Shown: positions 1 through 8,720 of the stretch, one piece after another
Layout of the letters: each line of letters starts with the position of its first letter
Position numbering within the stretch: position 1 is the first letter of the stretch
Assembly (NCBI GenBank): GCA_910585285.1
Contig: CAJUDL010000026.1
Coordinates: 1-53,886 of the forward strand
Reading direction: 5' to 3'
From: an uncultured Muribaculaceae bacterium
GTDB taxonomy: Bacteria; Bacteroidota; Bacteroidia; Bacteroidales; Muribaculaceae
DNA: 53,886 nucleotides
Made by a program: the position numbers and the translations under genes
Notes under the pieces: generated by a model
What the model was told of the DNA's origin: nothing
The model's database searches: none
The model's input: only the letters and a program-made list of their open reading frames with translations

Positions 1-54
1 TAGAATACATGCCTGTCACGCATGGGGTCGCGGGTTCGAGTCCCGTCCGCACCG
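1..54 (+). tRNA. tRNA-Asp (GTC), 3' part
   Basis: The anticodon arm is seen as stem CATGC (8-12), loop CTGTCAC (13-19) with anticodon GTC at 15-17, and stem GCATG (20-24). The T arm follows (30-46, loop TTCGAGT), then the 3' acceptor strand CCGCACC and discriminator G54. The 5' half (acceptor 5' strand and D arm) lies outside the window. CCA is not encoded. Confidence 0.93.
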
Positions 55-67
55 CTGAGGAGAGAGG

Positions 68-109
68 AAGAGCAGCAGCGTAAACTTAGGTTTCCTGCTG
101 CTCTTTTTT
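68..109 (+). terminator. Intrinsic terminator after tRNA-Asp
   Basis: A perfect stem GAGCAGCAG (70-78) pairs with CTGCTGCTC (95-103) across a 16-nt loop and is followed by a run of T. It ends the tRNA transcription unit. Confidence 0.9.
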
Positions 110-214
110 CATATTCCCGCGCAAGGCATACTCCCTAAGAATCCTGCCCTAAGCAGATTGAGTGTTAGCACTTGCAGCCCCCACAAAAAAGAAGTCATTT
201 ATAAATATGCCTTT

Positions 215-646
215 ATGACCGTATCAATAATAAATGGGCCCAATCTGAATCGTCTCGGGAAGCGCAATCCTGAGCTTTACGGTTCTGAAACATTTGAAGA
301 GACATTGGAAACCATTCGGGAAAGATTTCCAAAAATTGATATCCGTTATTTCCAATCCAATTCCGAAGGAGAAATCATAGATATCATACAGCGCGAAAGT
401 CTTGACAGCTCCGTAGCAGGCATAATTCTTAATCCTGGCGCATATGCCCATTATTCCTATGCCATAGCCGACGCAATAGAAGATTCAGACAAACCGGTGG
501 TTGAAGTCCATATATCTAACATCCATGCGCGTGAAGAATTTCGGACTAAATCCGTGACCGCCCGCGCTGCCTCGGCGATAATTGCCGGATGCGGCAGAAA
601 AGGTTACTCTCTCGCCGTTGAATACCTATCCTCAAATAATCTATGA
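215..646 (+). CDS. aroQ: 3-dehydroquinate dehydratase, type II
   Basis: This enzyme dehydrates 3-dehydroquinate to 3-dehydroshikimate in the cytoplasmic shikimate pathway for aromatic amino acids. The protein has the type II signature GPNLNRLGKRNPELYG near the N-terminus, with the catalytic Tyr22 and the preceding Arg17, and the VHISN block carrying the catalytic His. From ATG 215 it is 143 residues, the usual length for the family. An upstream in-frame ATG at 158 would add 19 residues before the conserved MTVSIINGPN start, so I reject it. The stop overlaps the next start as ATGA, implying translational coupling with the methyltransferase gene. Confidence 0.93.
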   Translation: MTVSIINGPNLNRLGKRNPELYGSETFEETLETIRERFPKIDIRYFQSNSEGEIIDIIQRESLDSSVAGIILNPGAYAHYSYAIADAIEDSDKPVVEVHISNIHAREEFRTKSVTARAASAIIAGCGRKGYSLAVEYLSSNNL

Positions 647-1278
647 CTCCCGAACTCACTCAATACGTCGAGAGCCACACATCTCCCCAACCGGAATATC
701 TCGATGTAATCGAACGTCAGACCAACCTGCGCCTCCTCAACGGTCGCATGTGCTCGGGGCTCATACAGGGAAGGCTTCTGAAAATGCTCGCAGCCATGAT
801 CCGCCCCACGCGCGTCCTGGAGCTCGGCACATTCTCGGGATTCTCTGCCCTCAGCATCGCCGAAGCCCTTGAAGAAGACGCCACCATCGACACCATAGAG
901 ATTGATGACGAACTGGAAGACTTCATCCGCCATAGTCTTTCCTTAGCCCCATGCGGCAACAAGGTGAGGCTGCACATAGGCAGTGCCGAAGACGTGATGA
1001 AACAATGGTCCAGTGAAACATTCGATCTTATATTCATCGATGCCGACAAACGCCGTTACTGCCAGGATTTCGACCTCTGCCTCCCCCTACTCCGCAGAGG
1101 TGGCTTCATTCTTGCCGACAATACCCTTTGGGACGGACACGTTACCGATCCGGCAAAAGACCGAGATCCTCAGACGCGGGGCATCAAGGAATTCAACGAT
1201 ATGGTGCTCAATCGCACCGACATAGAAACGGTAATACTTCCGATTCGCGATGGGCTTTCACTCATACGCAAGAAATAA
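643..1278 (+). CDS. Class I SAM-dependent O-methyltransferase (COMT-like)
   Basis: A 211-residue protein of the cation-dependent O-methyltransferase family (PF01596-like). It shows the SAM-binding motif VLELGTFSGFS (about 58-68), the ribose-binding acidic strand ending IDTIEID (82-88), and the metal-site signature FIDADK with D133, plus D159-N160 in ILADNTLW. Members methylate catechol-like hydroxyls; the substrate here cannot be read from sequence. It overlaps aroQ by 4 nt, so the two are co-translated, a pairing common in Bacteroidota that does not by itself prove a shikimate-related substrate. Confidence 0.87.
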   Translation: MTPELTQYVESHTSPQPEYLDVIERQTNLRLLNGRMCSGLIQGRLLKMLAAMIRPTRVLELGTFSGFSALSIAEALEEDATIDTIEIDDELEDFIRHSLSLAPCGNKVRLHIGSAEDVMKQWSSETFDLIFIDADKRRYCQDFDLCLPLLRRGGFILADNTLWDGHVTDPAKDRDPQTRGIKEFNDMVLNRTDIETVILPIRDGLSLIRKK

Positions 1279-1390
1279 GAAGGTTCCGGGATAAACGATT
1301 TCACCGTTTCGCTCGTTCTAATCTAAGAGAAGAAGCAAATCCTCGATTAATTCAAACCAGATTGCAAAGGCAATCCCAATTACATATAAA

Positions 1391-1747
1391 ATGGAAGGCA
1401 AACGTCAAGCAAAAATATCACGTCTCATCCAGAAAGAACTGAGTGAGATCTTCCGCCGCCAGACGGCGGCGATGGGAAACGTTCTCGTATCGGTAAGCGC
1501 AGTGCGTGTATCCCCCGACCTCAGCATAGCAAAAGCCTATCTGAGCATATTCCCACCCGAAAAATCGCAGGAAATAATTGAAAACATCAAACACCAGTCA
1601 AAGACTGTGCGTTACGAGCTCGCACAGGCTGTGAAAAGCGTGCTCCGCAAATGCCCGGATCTGCAGTTCTATCTTGACGATTCATTAGACTACATCGACA
1701 ATATTGATCGTCTCTTGGCATCTGACCATAAGAAAGAAGAGGCTTAA
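1391..1747 (+). CDS. rbfA: 30S ribosome-binding factor A
   Basis: A 118-residue protein matching RbfA along its length: an N-terminal MEGKRQAKISRLIQKELSEI helix, the central VSAVRVSPDLSIAKAYLSIF block (KH-type fold) and the C-terminal LRKCPDLQFYLDDSLDYID segment. RbfA binds the 30S subunit during late 16S rRNA maturation and cold adaptation. It sits 112 nt after the methyltransferase and 65 nt before a lipoprotein-export permease, an arrangement compatible with one transcription unit. The length is normal and the start is the only reasonable ATG. Confidence 0.93.
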   Translation: MEGKRQAKISRLIQKELSEIFRRQTAAMGNVLVSVSAVRVSPDLSIAKAYLSIFPPEKSQEIIENIKHQSKTVRYELAQAVKSVLRKCPDLQFYLDDSLDYIDNIDRLLASDHKKEEA

Positions 1748-1812
1748 ATCCTTTTAGCCCAAAAGTCAAGACAGAGATCTTAAAGAATCTCCAGAGTAAT
1801 CGCGTCTTTTCG

Positions 1813-3060
1813 ATGAAGAAAACCCCGGCGGCAGGGATAGCATGGCGTTATCTCGTGTCAAAAAAATCTCACAGTGCAGTTGGAGCCATCTCGGTGGTAT
1901 CGATCTGCGGCATGGCAGTTGCTACCGCAGCGATAATTTGTGTCCTTTCCGTTTTCAACGGCTTCAAGGGAATTATCGCTGACAGGCTCGACACCCTCTC
2001 GCCCGACATCATCGCCGTGCCCCTGAAGGGGAAAGTTTTTGAAGATGCAGATTCCATTGCAAAACGCATCGAAAACATCGATGGCGTTGAGATAGCATCT
2101 CCCACGCTTACCGATAATGCCCTGGCTTTGTGCAAATCGCGTGAAATGCCCGTAACTCTCAAGGGTGTGGACCTCAACAACTTTAGAAAAATAACGGCTC
2201 TTGATTCCCTTATTATTGACCGAAGCGCCCAAGTAGCCAGCATTCCAGATTCCGAATCATCGGATGCAATATTTTCGATAGGAGCGGCAGCAGGAATATC
2301 AGCCGTTCCCGAAGATGAGGTGCTGCTGTTCACTCCAATAAGAGAAGGGAGGGTGAATCTCTCGAATCCGGCTGCATCCTTTCTTACCGACTCTGTCACA
2401 GTAACCGAGGTATTCCGGTCCGATCAATCTCAATTCGATGAAAATCTTGTAATCGTGAATATTGACTTGGCAAGAGATCTCCTCCAATACGACTCCGAAG
2501 CCTCAGCAATAGAAATACTCGCATCCCGGGGCTCAGAGATCACCAAATTGACATCGGAAATTTCCAGAGCCATCGGACCCCGATTCGCAGTGAAAGACAG
2601 ACTCCGGCAGCAAGAAATGAATTTCCGCATGATTTCGATCGAGAAATGGGTTACCTTCCTTCTTCTGTTCTTCATTCTTGTCATAGCTTCATTCAATATC
2701 ATCTCGTCTCTTTCCATGCTCGTAATTGAAAAGGAAAATTCAATTTCCACTCTCCGCACCATGGGATTCAGCCGGCGAGGCATCGGTTCAATATTTTTCT
2801 GGGAAAGCATTTTTGTAACCATCATAGGAGGTATATCCGGAATCGCAATCGGAATCATCCTTACACTCATGCAGGAACATTGGGGACTCATCAAACTCCA
2901 GGGCGATCCGGGCACATTGACCGTTGCCTCATATCCCGTTCACCTTGACCCCGCCGACATTCTGATCACAATGATGCCTATAGTAATAATTGGATTCGCC
3001 ACGGCATTAATTACAGCAACTTATGCCCGCGCACGTTCTCGATCATCTGAATCAGTTTAA
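1813..3060 (+). CDS. FtsX-like ABC transporter permease, LolC/LolE type
   Basis: A 415-residue inner-membrane permease. It has an N-terminal membrane segment (about 22-48, SAVGAISVVSICGMAVATAA), a periplasmic MacB-like domain (about 50-270) and three C-terminal membrane segments starting near LLLFFILVIASFN, the FtsX arrangement. The opening block, with conserved IAWRYLxxKK and VFNGF, is typical of the LolC/LolE permeases that extract lipoproteins from the inner membrane with the ATPase LolD. No lolD lies nearby, so the ATPase is expected elsewhere. The exact LolC versus LolE identity is not assigned. Confidence 0.85.
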   Translation: MKKTPAAGIAWRYLVSKKSHSAVGAISVVSICGMAVATAAIICVLSVFNGFKGIIADRLDTLSPDIIAVPLKGKVFEDADSIAKRIENIDGVEIASPTLTDNALALCKSREMPVTLKGVDLNNFRKITALDSLIIDRSAQVASIPDSESSDAIFSIGAAAGISAVPEDEVLLFTPIREGRVNLSNPAASFLTDSVTVTEVFRSDQSQFDENLVIVNIDLARDLLQYDSEASAIEILASRGSEITKLTSEISRAIGPRFAVKDRLRQQEMNFRMISIEKWVTFLLLFFILVIASFNIISSLSMLVIEKENSISTLRTMGFSRRGIGSIFFWESIFVTIIGGISGIAIGIILTLMQEHWGLIKLQGDPGTLTVASYPVHLDPADILITMMPIVIIGFATALITATYARARSRSSESV

Positions 3061-3112
3061 TAGCAAATTTGCGTTAAATTCTGTCAATTTGTCACAATTT
3101 AATCTTTAGCGA

Positions 3113-3144
3113 CTTGTAAATTTCATAATTTATATATAAATTTG
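3113..3144 (+). promoter_or_regulatory. Putative Bacteroidota promoter of the Lrp gene
   Basis: A -33-like CTTG (3113-3116), a 20-nt spacer and a -7 box TAAATTTG (3137-3144) fit the TTTG/TAnnTTTG pattern. It lies 63 nt before the Lrp/AsnC start in an AT-rich gap. Confidence 0.5.
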
Positions 3145-3206
3145 CAAAATATTAATAAAATTTGTATATAAATTTAGACCCAGTATTCTAAAATCTAATC
3201 GGCAAC

Positions 3207-3698
3207 ATGGAGAAAATTGATAATCTCGACAGAAAGATTCTTAATATTATCATGCAGAACGCCCGCATTCCCTCTAAGGATGTGGCTATCCAGTGTGGAG
3301 TTTCAAGAGCAGCTATCCATCAGCGCATTCAGCGCCTGATCGACATGAAAGTGATCACAGGTTCTGGATATATCGTAAATCCCCGTTCTCTCGGTTTCAA
3401 CACCTGCACATACATTGGTGTTCGTCTCGAGAAAGGTTCGATGTATCGGGAAGTTGTAAAGGAACTTAACAATATTCCGGAAGTGGTGGAATGCCATTTC
3501 ACCACCGGTCCATACTCTATGCTCATAAAGGTTTATGCGCAGGACAACCAGCACTTGATGGAGCTCCTGAACGATCGTATCCAGCATATTCAGGGCGTAA
3601 CCGAAACAGAGACACTGATATCTCTTGAACAGAGCATGAACCGTCAGATTCATGTCGGTGTTGACAATCCGGTCCATACCCATGCGGACGTGCAGTAA
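3207..3698 (+). CDS. Lrp/AsnC family transcriptional regulator
   Basis: A 163-residue regulator opening with LDRKILNIIMQNARIPSKD, the classic AsnC N-terminus, followed by a helix-turn-helix (about 22-45, VAIQCGVSRAAIHQRIQRL) and a C-terminal RAM/ACT-like effector domain (about 70-150) with the GPYSMLIKVYAQD strand. Family members respond to amino acids and form octamers or larger. It has its own probable promoter and is followed 34 nt later by the YfhO gene. Targets are unknown; autoregulation is usual for the family. Confidence 0.9.
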   Translation: MEKIDNLDRKILNIIMQNARIPSKDVAIQCGVSRAAIHQRIQRLIDMKVITGSGYIVNPRSLGFNTCTYIGVRLEKGSMYREVVKELNNIPEVVECHFTTGPYSMLIKVYAQDNQHLMELLNDRIQHIQGVTETETLISLEQSMNRQIHVGVDNPVHTHADVQ

Positions 3699-3732
3699 TC
3701 ACGACTACCCCGTAATAACTTAATTCATTTTT

Positions 3733-6201
3733 ATGAATCTCAAGATATCTAAAAAGACCCTCTATTCTATACTGGCCGTGGCATTCCTTGCCCTCACGGC
3801 CTTTCTTTTTTTCTGTCCCGACGACATTGAGGGCAACGTGCTCCAGCAGCACGACATTCAGCAGGGAATAGCAAACGGTCAGGAAGGGAAAGCCTTTCAT
3901 GAAGCCACTGGCGAGACAACGCGCTGGACCAATTCTCTCTTTGGAGGAATGCCTAATTTCCAGATTGCGCCTTCATATCCTGCCGGAAAAGCCATAGGCT
4001 GGATATGGAATGTCTACACGCTCGGTCTGCCATCGCCGGCAAACCTGCTGTTTGCGATGATGGTGGGCTTCTTTATAATGGGCCTGTGCTTGAGATTCAA
4101 ATGGTATAACGCCCTTTTTGCAGCCATTGCATGGGGATTCTCTTCTTATTTCATCATAATAATCGGTGCGGGACACATCTGGAAATTCGTTACACTCGCT
4201 TACATTCCGCCCACAATCGGAGGAATCGCCTTATGCTATAGAGGGAAATATCTTCAAGGCACCGCTCTTGCCGCCTTGTTTGGAGCCCTCCAGCTCCAGA
4301 GCAACCATCCTCAGATGTCTTACTATTTCCTCTTCGTAATCTTTGCAATGGTTATTGGCTGGCTTTGCACCGCCATCCGTAATCACAAGATGAAACAATG
4401 GGGCATAGCAACCGCATGCATCATTGCGGCTGGTATTCTTGCGGTTGGTGCAAACTCGGCGAGTCTTTACAATTCGTATGAATATTCCAAAGAGACCGTG
4501 CGCGGCCGCGCCACCGACCTCACTCCTGCTCCCGGTGCTGAAACCGGAGGCATGAGCCGGAGTGCCATTACGGCATGGAGCTATGGCATTGACGAAACCC
4601 TTTCCCTCCTCATTCCAAATGTAAAAGGTGGAGCCACCATAAAACCTGTAGCTGGTGAGACCCAGCTCCTGTCTCTTGCTGACACCGATAAAGCCGATGA
4701 TCTGTCTCTCTCTCCTGAAGAATTACAGTTTCTCGCCCAATTCCCTCAATATTTCGGTGACCAACCTATGACAAACGGACCTGTATATGTCGGAGCATTC
4801 GTGCTCTTACTCGCCATTCTTGCCCTGTTTACAGTAAATTCTCCTATGAAATGGGCTCTGTTCGGTGTCTCCGTTCTGGCAATTCTGCTATCGTGGGGCC
4901 ACAACTTTGAAGCATTCACTGATTTCTTCATAGATAATTTCCCGGGCTATAACAAATTCCGCGCCGTTGCAAGTATTCTGGTGATTGTGGAATTCACCAT
5001 CCCTCTCCTTGCCATAATGGCTATCAAGAAGATGATGGAGACCGAGAATTATCTCGAACGCTTCGGAATGGTGCTCTATGCCGTCTTCGGTCTCGGAATA
5101 GCTGTATGTTTCCTCGGCTGGGTATCACCATCGGTTTTCGGAGAGCCCTACAGCGCTACCGAACTCCAGCAACTACAGGAAGCGGGAGCTTTCTCTAATC
5201 CTCAATATTACAACATCCTCAATGCCATTCGCGACACTCGCCTCTCTCTTGTGAGTGCGGATTCATTGCGCACTTTGATATTCATTCTCCTCGGGGGGAT
5301 TGTAATATATCTCTATCTGAAGCGTGCCGTAACCAACCGCGCAGTGTTCGTATGCATGCTTTCAGCAGTAATGCTCATAGACCTCTTCTCCGTGGGCAAA
5401 CGCTATGTAAATTCCGAGAACTTCACACGTCCTGCCCTTGACGAAGTAACCTTCAATAAAACCGCAGCCGACGAGGCGATCCTCAGGGATACCTCCAACT
5501 ATCGCGTATACGATGTTCCGGGTCTCTATTCCGCCCGCTCATCATATTTCCACAAGACAATCGGAGGATATCATGCTGCAAAACTCACCAGATACAACGA
5601 TCTTCTCGACCGCCAGATCTCCAAAGGCAACATGGACGTTCTGAACATGCTCAACACCAAATACTTCCTTTCCGGAGATCAATATGAAGAGAATCCGGAT
5701 GCTCTTGGCAACGCATGGTTTGTCGATAGTATTTTCTATGTAGCAAATGCCGACAAAGAAATGGCGGCTCTGGATTCGCTCAATACAGCCACCGTAGCAG
5801 TTGCCGATGAGAAATTCCGTTCCTCTCTCGGAAATGCGCTACCAAAGGTATCCGGCGACACAATCTACGAAATCTCATACGCCCCGAATGCTCTTATATA
5901 CAAGGCAAAGACAGGAAAAGGAGGAATTGCGGTCTTCAGTGAGATCTATTTCCCATGGGGATGGACGGCAACAATCGACGGCAAGGAAGCTCCGATAAGC
6001 AGAGTCAATTATGTGCTTCGCGCGCTCCGCATCCCAGCAGGTCAGCATGAAATCAAATTCCGCTTCGATCCTCAGTCGGTGCGCGTCACAAACAACATCT
6101 CTGTCGCATCAGTCACGGGAATATATATCCTCTGTGCTCTTGCCCTCATAATTCTGATTCTCCCGGTAATAAAAAAACGGAAGAATCACAGCAAGCAGTA
6201 A
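3733..6201 (+). CDS. YfhO-family polytopic membrane protein
   Basis: An 822-residue protein with a GT-C-like layout: one N-terminal membrane helix (about 9-28), a periplasmic loop with SLFGGMPNFQI, many further helices to about residue 540, a soluble C-terminal domain and a last helix near 793-812 followed by a KKRKNHSKQ tail. This matches bacterial YfhO membrane proteins (PF09586), which in Firmicutes take part in glycosylating wall or lipoteichoic polymers. In Bacteroidota the substrate is not established, so only a surface-glycan role is inferred. It is followed 20 nt later by the degenerate methyltransferase-like gene. Confidence 0.83.
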   Translation: MNLKISKKTLYSILAVAFLALTAFLFFCPDDIEGNVLQQHDIQQGIANGQEGKAFHEATGETTRWTNSLFGGMPNFQIAPSYPAGKAIGWIWNVYTLGLPSPANLLFAMMVGFFIMGLCLRFKWYNALFAAIAWGFSSYFIIIIGAGHIWKFVTLAYIPPTIGGIALCYRGKYLQGTALAALFGALQLQSNHPQMSYYFLFVIFAMVIGWLCTAIRNHKMKQWGIATACIIAAGILAVGANSASLYNSYEYSKETVRGRATDLTPAPGAETGGMSRSAITAWSYGIDETLSLLIPNVKGGATIKPVAGETQLLSLADTDKADDLSLSPEELQFLAQFPQYFGDQPMTNGPVYVGAFVLLLAILALFTVNSPMKWALFGVSVLAILLSWGHNFEAFTDFFIDNFPGYNKFRAVASILVIVEFTIPLLAIMAIKKMMETENYLERFGMVLYAVFGLGIAVCFLGWVSPSVFGEPYSATELQQLQEAGAFSNPQYYNILNAIRDTRLSLVSADSLRTLIFILLGGIVIYLYLKRAVTNRAVFVCMLSAVMLIDLFSVGKRYVNSENFTRPALDEVTFNKTAADEAILRDTSNYRVYDVPGLYSARSSYFHKTIGGYHAAKLTRYNDLLDRQISKGNMDVLNMLNTKYFLSGDQYEENPDALGNAWFVDSIFYVANADKEMAALDSLNTATVAVADEKFRSSLGNALPKVSGDTIYEISYAPNALIYKAKTGKGGIAVFSEIYFPWGWTATIDGKEAPISRVNYVLRALRIPAGQHEIKFRFDPQSVRVTNNISVASVTGIYILCALALIILILPVIKKRKNHSKQ

Positions 6202-6221
6202 TCACGGCATCAGGTTAGGAT

Positions 6222-6755
6222 ATGTTTAAAAGATGGCGCAACTCACATGGTTTCGGTGTGCATTCCCCTTTCGGCTACCAGTTGGTCGAAAGGGTGATCA
6301 AATGCCCGAAAGATTATGCATACTACGCCTACGCGGATATTGACAGATGTTGCCGACGCGAACATTATTCCCAAAGCATAGCGTCCGAAGCAAAGATGCT
6401 TTTACGCCTTGTATGCTTCCTGAAGCCACAATCATTCTATCTCCCTCCGGATTCCGGAAAGATGTTTCAACTTGCCCTTAAGAAATCTAACTCAAATCTG
6501 CGGATAGTCAGGAATCCGGCAAAAGCCGATTCTTGTGATATCATTGCCACATGTGGCAATGATATCCCTATTGACACTCTAAAAGACTATATCTCCTGTC
6601 CCGGAAAATCAATCTTACTCAAGGATGTCCCTGAGAGCTGGAGTGAATCCCTTTTCGAAACGATGAAAGAAGGGATAATGATACGTGGCAAAAAAAACAC
6701 GATTCTGATTTCGCGCCCGGAGATGCAGAAGATTTCCTATCAGATGTATATATAA
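6222..6755 (+). CDS. Degenerate methyltransferase-like protein with an HGFGVHSPF start
   Basis: A 177-residue protein of unknown function. Its N-terminal NSHGFGVHSPFGYQLV is the start seen in a group of Bacteroidota class I methyltransferase-like proteins. The following region, where a glycine-rich SAM loop would lie, reads FYLPPDSGKMFQLAL and lacks a GxGxG loop, and the protein looks shorter than its relatives. I infer that SAM binding is lost. The gene contains a perfect 30-bp palindrome (6537-6566). It is followed 10 nt later by xerD and is probably co-transcribed with it. Confidence 0.6.
   Translation: MFKRWRNSHGFGVHSPFGYQLVERVIKCPKDYAYYAYADIDRCCRREHYSQSIASEAKMLLRLVCFLKPQSFYLPPDSGKMFQLALKKSNSNLRIVRNPAKADSCDIIATCGNDIPIDTLKDYISCPGKSILLKDVPESWSESLFETMKEGIMIRGKKNTILISRPEMQKISYQMYI
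6537..6566. repeat. Perfect 30-bp palindrome inside a coding sequence
   Basis: The half-site GATATCATTGCCACA is followed directly by its exact reverse complement with no spacer. It encodes DIIATCGNDI in the methyltransferase-like gene, about 200 bp before xerD. The arms end abruptly, since the flanking T and C do not pair. Confidence 0.95.
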
Positions 6756-6765
6756 ACCGGTTTGT

Positions 6766-7671
6766 ATGCGTCCTCTGAATCCCCCCGGCAAACTTTTGTC
6801 AGATTTTGAGAACTTCCTCCTCCTGGAGCGGGGGCTATCCTCTCATACCCTTGAAAGCTACTGCACAGACGCCATTCATCTGTTTGAGTTCCTTCAAGAG
6901 CGAAACATCCCTCTCACAGATACCGATACTGACACGCTGCATCAGTTTCTCTGCACACTACATGACCTTGGCATATCCCCGCGCTCTCAAGCCAGAATTT
7001 TATCCGGTATCCGCGCATTCTTCAGGTTTCTCCGCCTTGAGGGGTATATGGAATCCGATCCATGCGAGCTTCTTGAGGCTCCACGTTTCGGACGTGTTCT
7101 TCCGGATGTTCTATCGGTCGAAGATATCGATGCCATGATCCTCGCTCTTGATCCCGACAAGGAGGAGACCCCCCGCAATCATGCCATAATAGAAACATTA
7201 TACGGCAGCGGACTCCGCGTCTCAGAGCTGGTTGAATTGCGTATGTCTCGCACAAATCTTGATGAGGGATATGTAATTATCATAGGAAAAGGAAACAAGC
7301 AGCGCCTCGTGCCACTTTCTCCGGAAGCAATCAGACTGATTAAAGATTATCTTCCAATCCGTGAAAAACTGAAGATCAAATCAGATTCAAAAGACATCCT
7401 ATTCCTCAACCGCCGTGGCGGCATGATGACACGTGTAATGGTATTCTATATCATCCGCGACCTCGCTAAAGAAGCAGGTATAATAAAAAAAGTGTCGCCA
7501 CATACGTTGCGACACTCATTTGCTACTCATCTGCTCGAAGGGGGCGCCAATCTGCGCGCCATCCAGGAAATGCTCGGTCATGAATCAATATCCACCACCG
7601 AAATATACATCCATCTCGATCGCTCGCGCCTGCGCTCCGAACTCCTCGAGCATCACCCCCATTATAAGTGA
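6766..7671 (+). CDS. xerD: Tyrosine recombinase XerD
   Basis: A 301-residue tyrosine recombinase with a SAM-like N-terminal core-binding domain (about 8-95) and a catalytic domain. All catalytic residues are present: R151 (GSGLRVSEL), K175 (IGKGNKQR), H246 and R249 (PHTLRHSFATHLL), H272 (LGHESIS) and nucleophile Y281. Length and motifs fit XerD, which with XerC resolves chromosome dimers at dif next to the FtsK septum machinery. No dif site was recognised nearby. The gene ends at 7671, the base before the last codon of the convergent galM. Confidence 0.9.
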   Translation: MRPLNPPGKLLSDFENFLLLERGLSSHTLESYCTDAIHLFEFLQERNIPLTDTDTDTLHQFLCTLHDLGISPRSQARILSGIRAFFRFLRLEGYMESDPCELLEAPRFGRVLPDVLSVEDIDAMILALDPDKEETPRNHAIIETLYGSGLRVSELVELRMSRTNLDEGYVIIIGKGNKQRLVPLSPEAIRLIKDYLPIREKLKIKSDSKDILFLNRRGGMMTRVMVFYIIRDLAKEAGIIKKVSPHTLRHSFATHLLEGGANLRAIQEMLGHESISTTEIYIHLDRSRLRSELLEHHPHYK

Positions 7672-8718
7672 TTATTCAGCAGAGAAGGCGAAGATTATCT
7701 TGCGGCCATAGCTCTCACCTGCTTTCAGCAGCTGAGAAGGGAATCCTGGCTTGTTGGGAGCATCCGGGAATCCTTGCATCTCTATTGCCACTCCCTCATA
7801 ATCCTCATAAGATTTTCCGCTTTTGTTTTTCGGACAGCCTGCAAGCCAGTTGCCGGTATAGACCTGAACTCCGGGTTGGTCGCTGCTTACTGTGAGCTTT
7901 CTTCCCGAGTTCTCACCCTTAAGCTCAACGGCATTCTCAACCATCAGCCCCGGTTTCCAGCCATCAATCACCCAGCAATGGTCATAACCCTTGCCGATTC
8001 TCAAAGCCTCGAAATCCTCTTTTATATCCTTGCCGATTTTCTTTAACTCTGTGAAATCCATTGGTGTCGAAGCCACAGCAGCTATTTCGCCGGTAGGTAT
8101 CTGAGTCCCATCGGTAGGCAACCAGTTGGCAGCCTTGAGTTTCATCTCATGATTGAAGATGCTTCCTGCATCAGCGCCGTCGAGATTCCAATATGCATGA
8201 TTGGTCATGTTGACAACCGTATCCGCATCGGATTCAGCATGGAAATCAAGTTCAAGCTTATTACTGTCGCTCCAGCGATATGTGGCTGTCACTGTCAGAT
8301 TTCCGGGATAGTTCTCCTCCCCGTCTTTAGCGTTATATGTGAATTTAACGCCATCTGCAACCTCCTCAGCTGCCCAGTTCTGGTTCTGGAAACCCTCCGG
8401 ACCACCATGCAAAGCATTCGGTCCATTGTTGATTGCCAGGTGATATTCCTTGCCGTCAACTTCAAGATGACCTTTGGCAATACGATTGGCATAACGTCCG
8501 GGGCATTTGCCCAGACACGGACCGTCGGCGATATAATCTGCAGCATTCTCATAACTGAGAGCCACATTCTCAATCTTGCCGTCCTTATCGGGCACACGCA
8601 CCTCTACGATACCGGCACCCATGGTGGAGAGCACCACCGACGCGCCTTGCGCGTTGGTGAGCTCATACCAGGTGATTTCTCCCTTTGGTGAGGGAAATGT
8701 CTTTTTTGTGATTTTCAT
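7672..8718 (-). CDS. galM: Aldose 1-epimerase (galactose mutarotase)
   Basis: Interconverts alpha- and beta-galactose to feed galactokinase. The protein has NNGPNALHGG with a substrate-binding His, TNHAYWNLDG with the catalytic His, and the C-terminal AIEMQGFPDAPN block with the catalytic Glu. I chose ATG 8718 (348 residues), 2 nt after the galK stop; a GTG at 8724 overlapping the galK stop would add two residues. There is no signal peptide, so the form is cytoplasmic. The stop touches the xerD stop with no gap, leaving no room for a conventional terminator between the convergent genes. Confidence 0.92.
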   Translation of the reverse strand: MKITKKTFPSPKGEITWYELTNAQGASVVLSTMGAGIVEVRVPDKDGKIENVALSYENAADYIADGPCLGKCPGRYANRIAKGHLEVDGKEYHLAINNGPNALHGGPEGFQNQNWAAEEVADGVKFTYNAKDGEENYPGNLTVTATYRWSDSNKLELDFHAESDADTVVNMTNHAYWNLDGADAGSIFNHEMKLKAANWLPTDGTQIPTGEIAAVASTPMDFTELKKIGKDIKEDFEALRIGKGYDHCWVIDGWKPGLMVENAVELKGENSGRKLTVSSDQPGVQVYTGNWLAGCPKNKSGKSYEDYEGVAIEMQGFPDAPNKPGFPSQLLKAGESYGRKIIFAFSAE

Positions 8719-8720
8719 GA

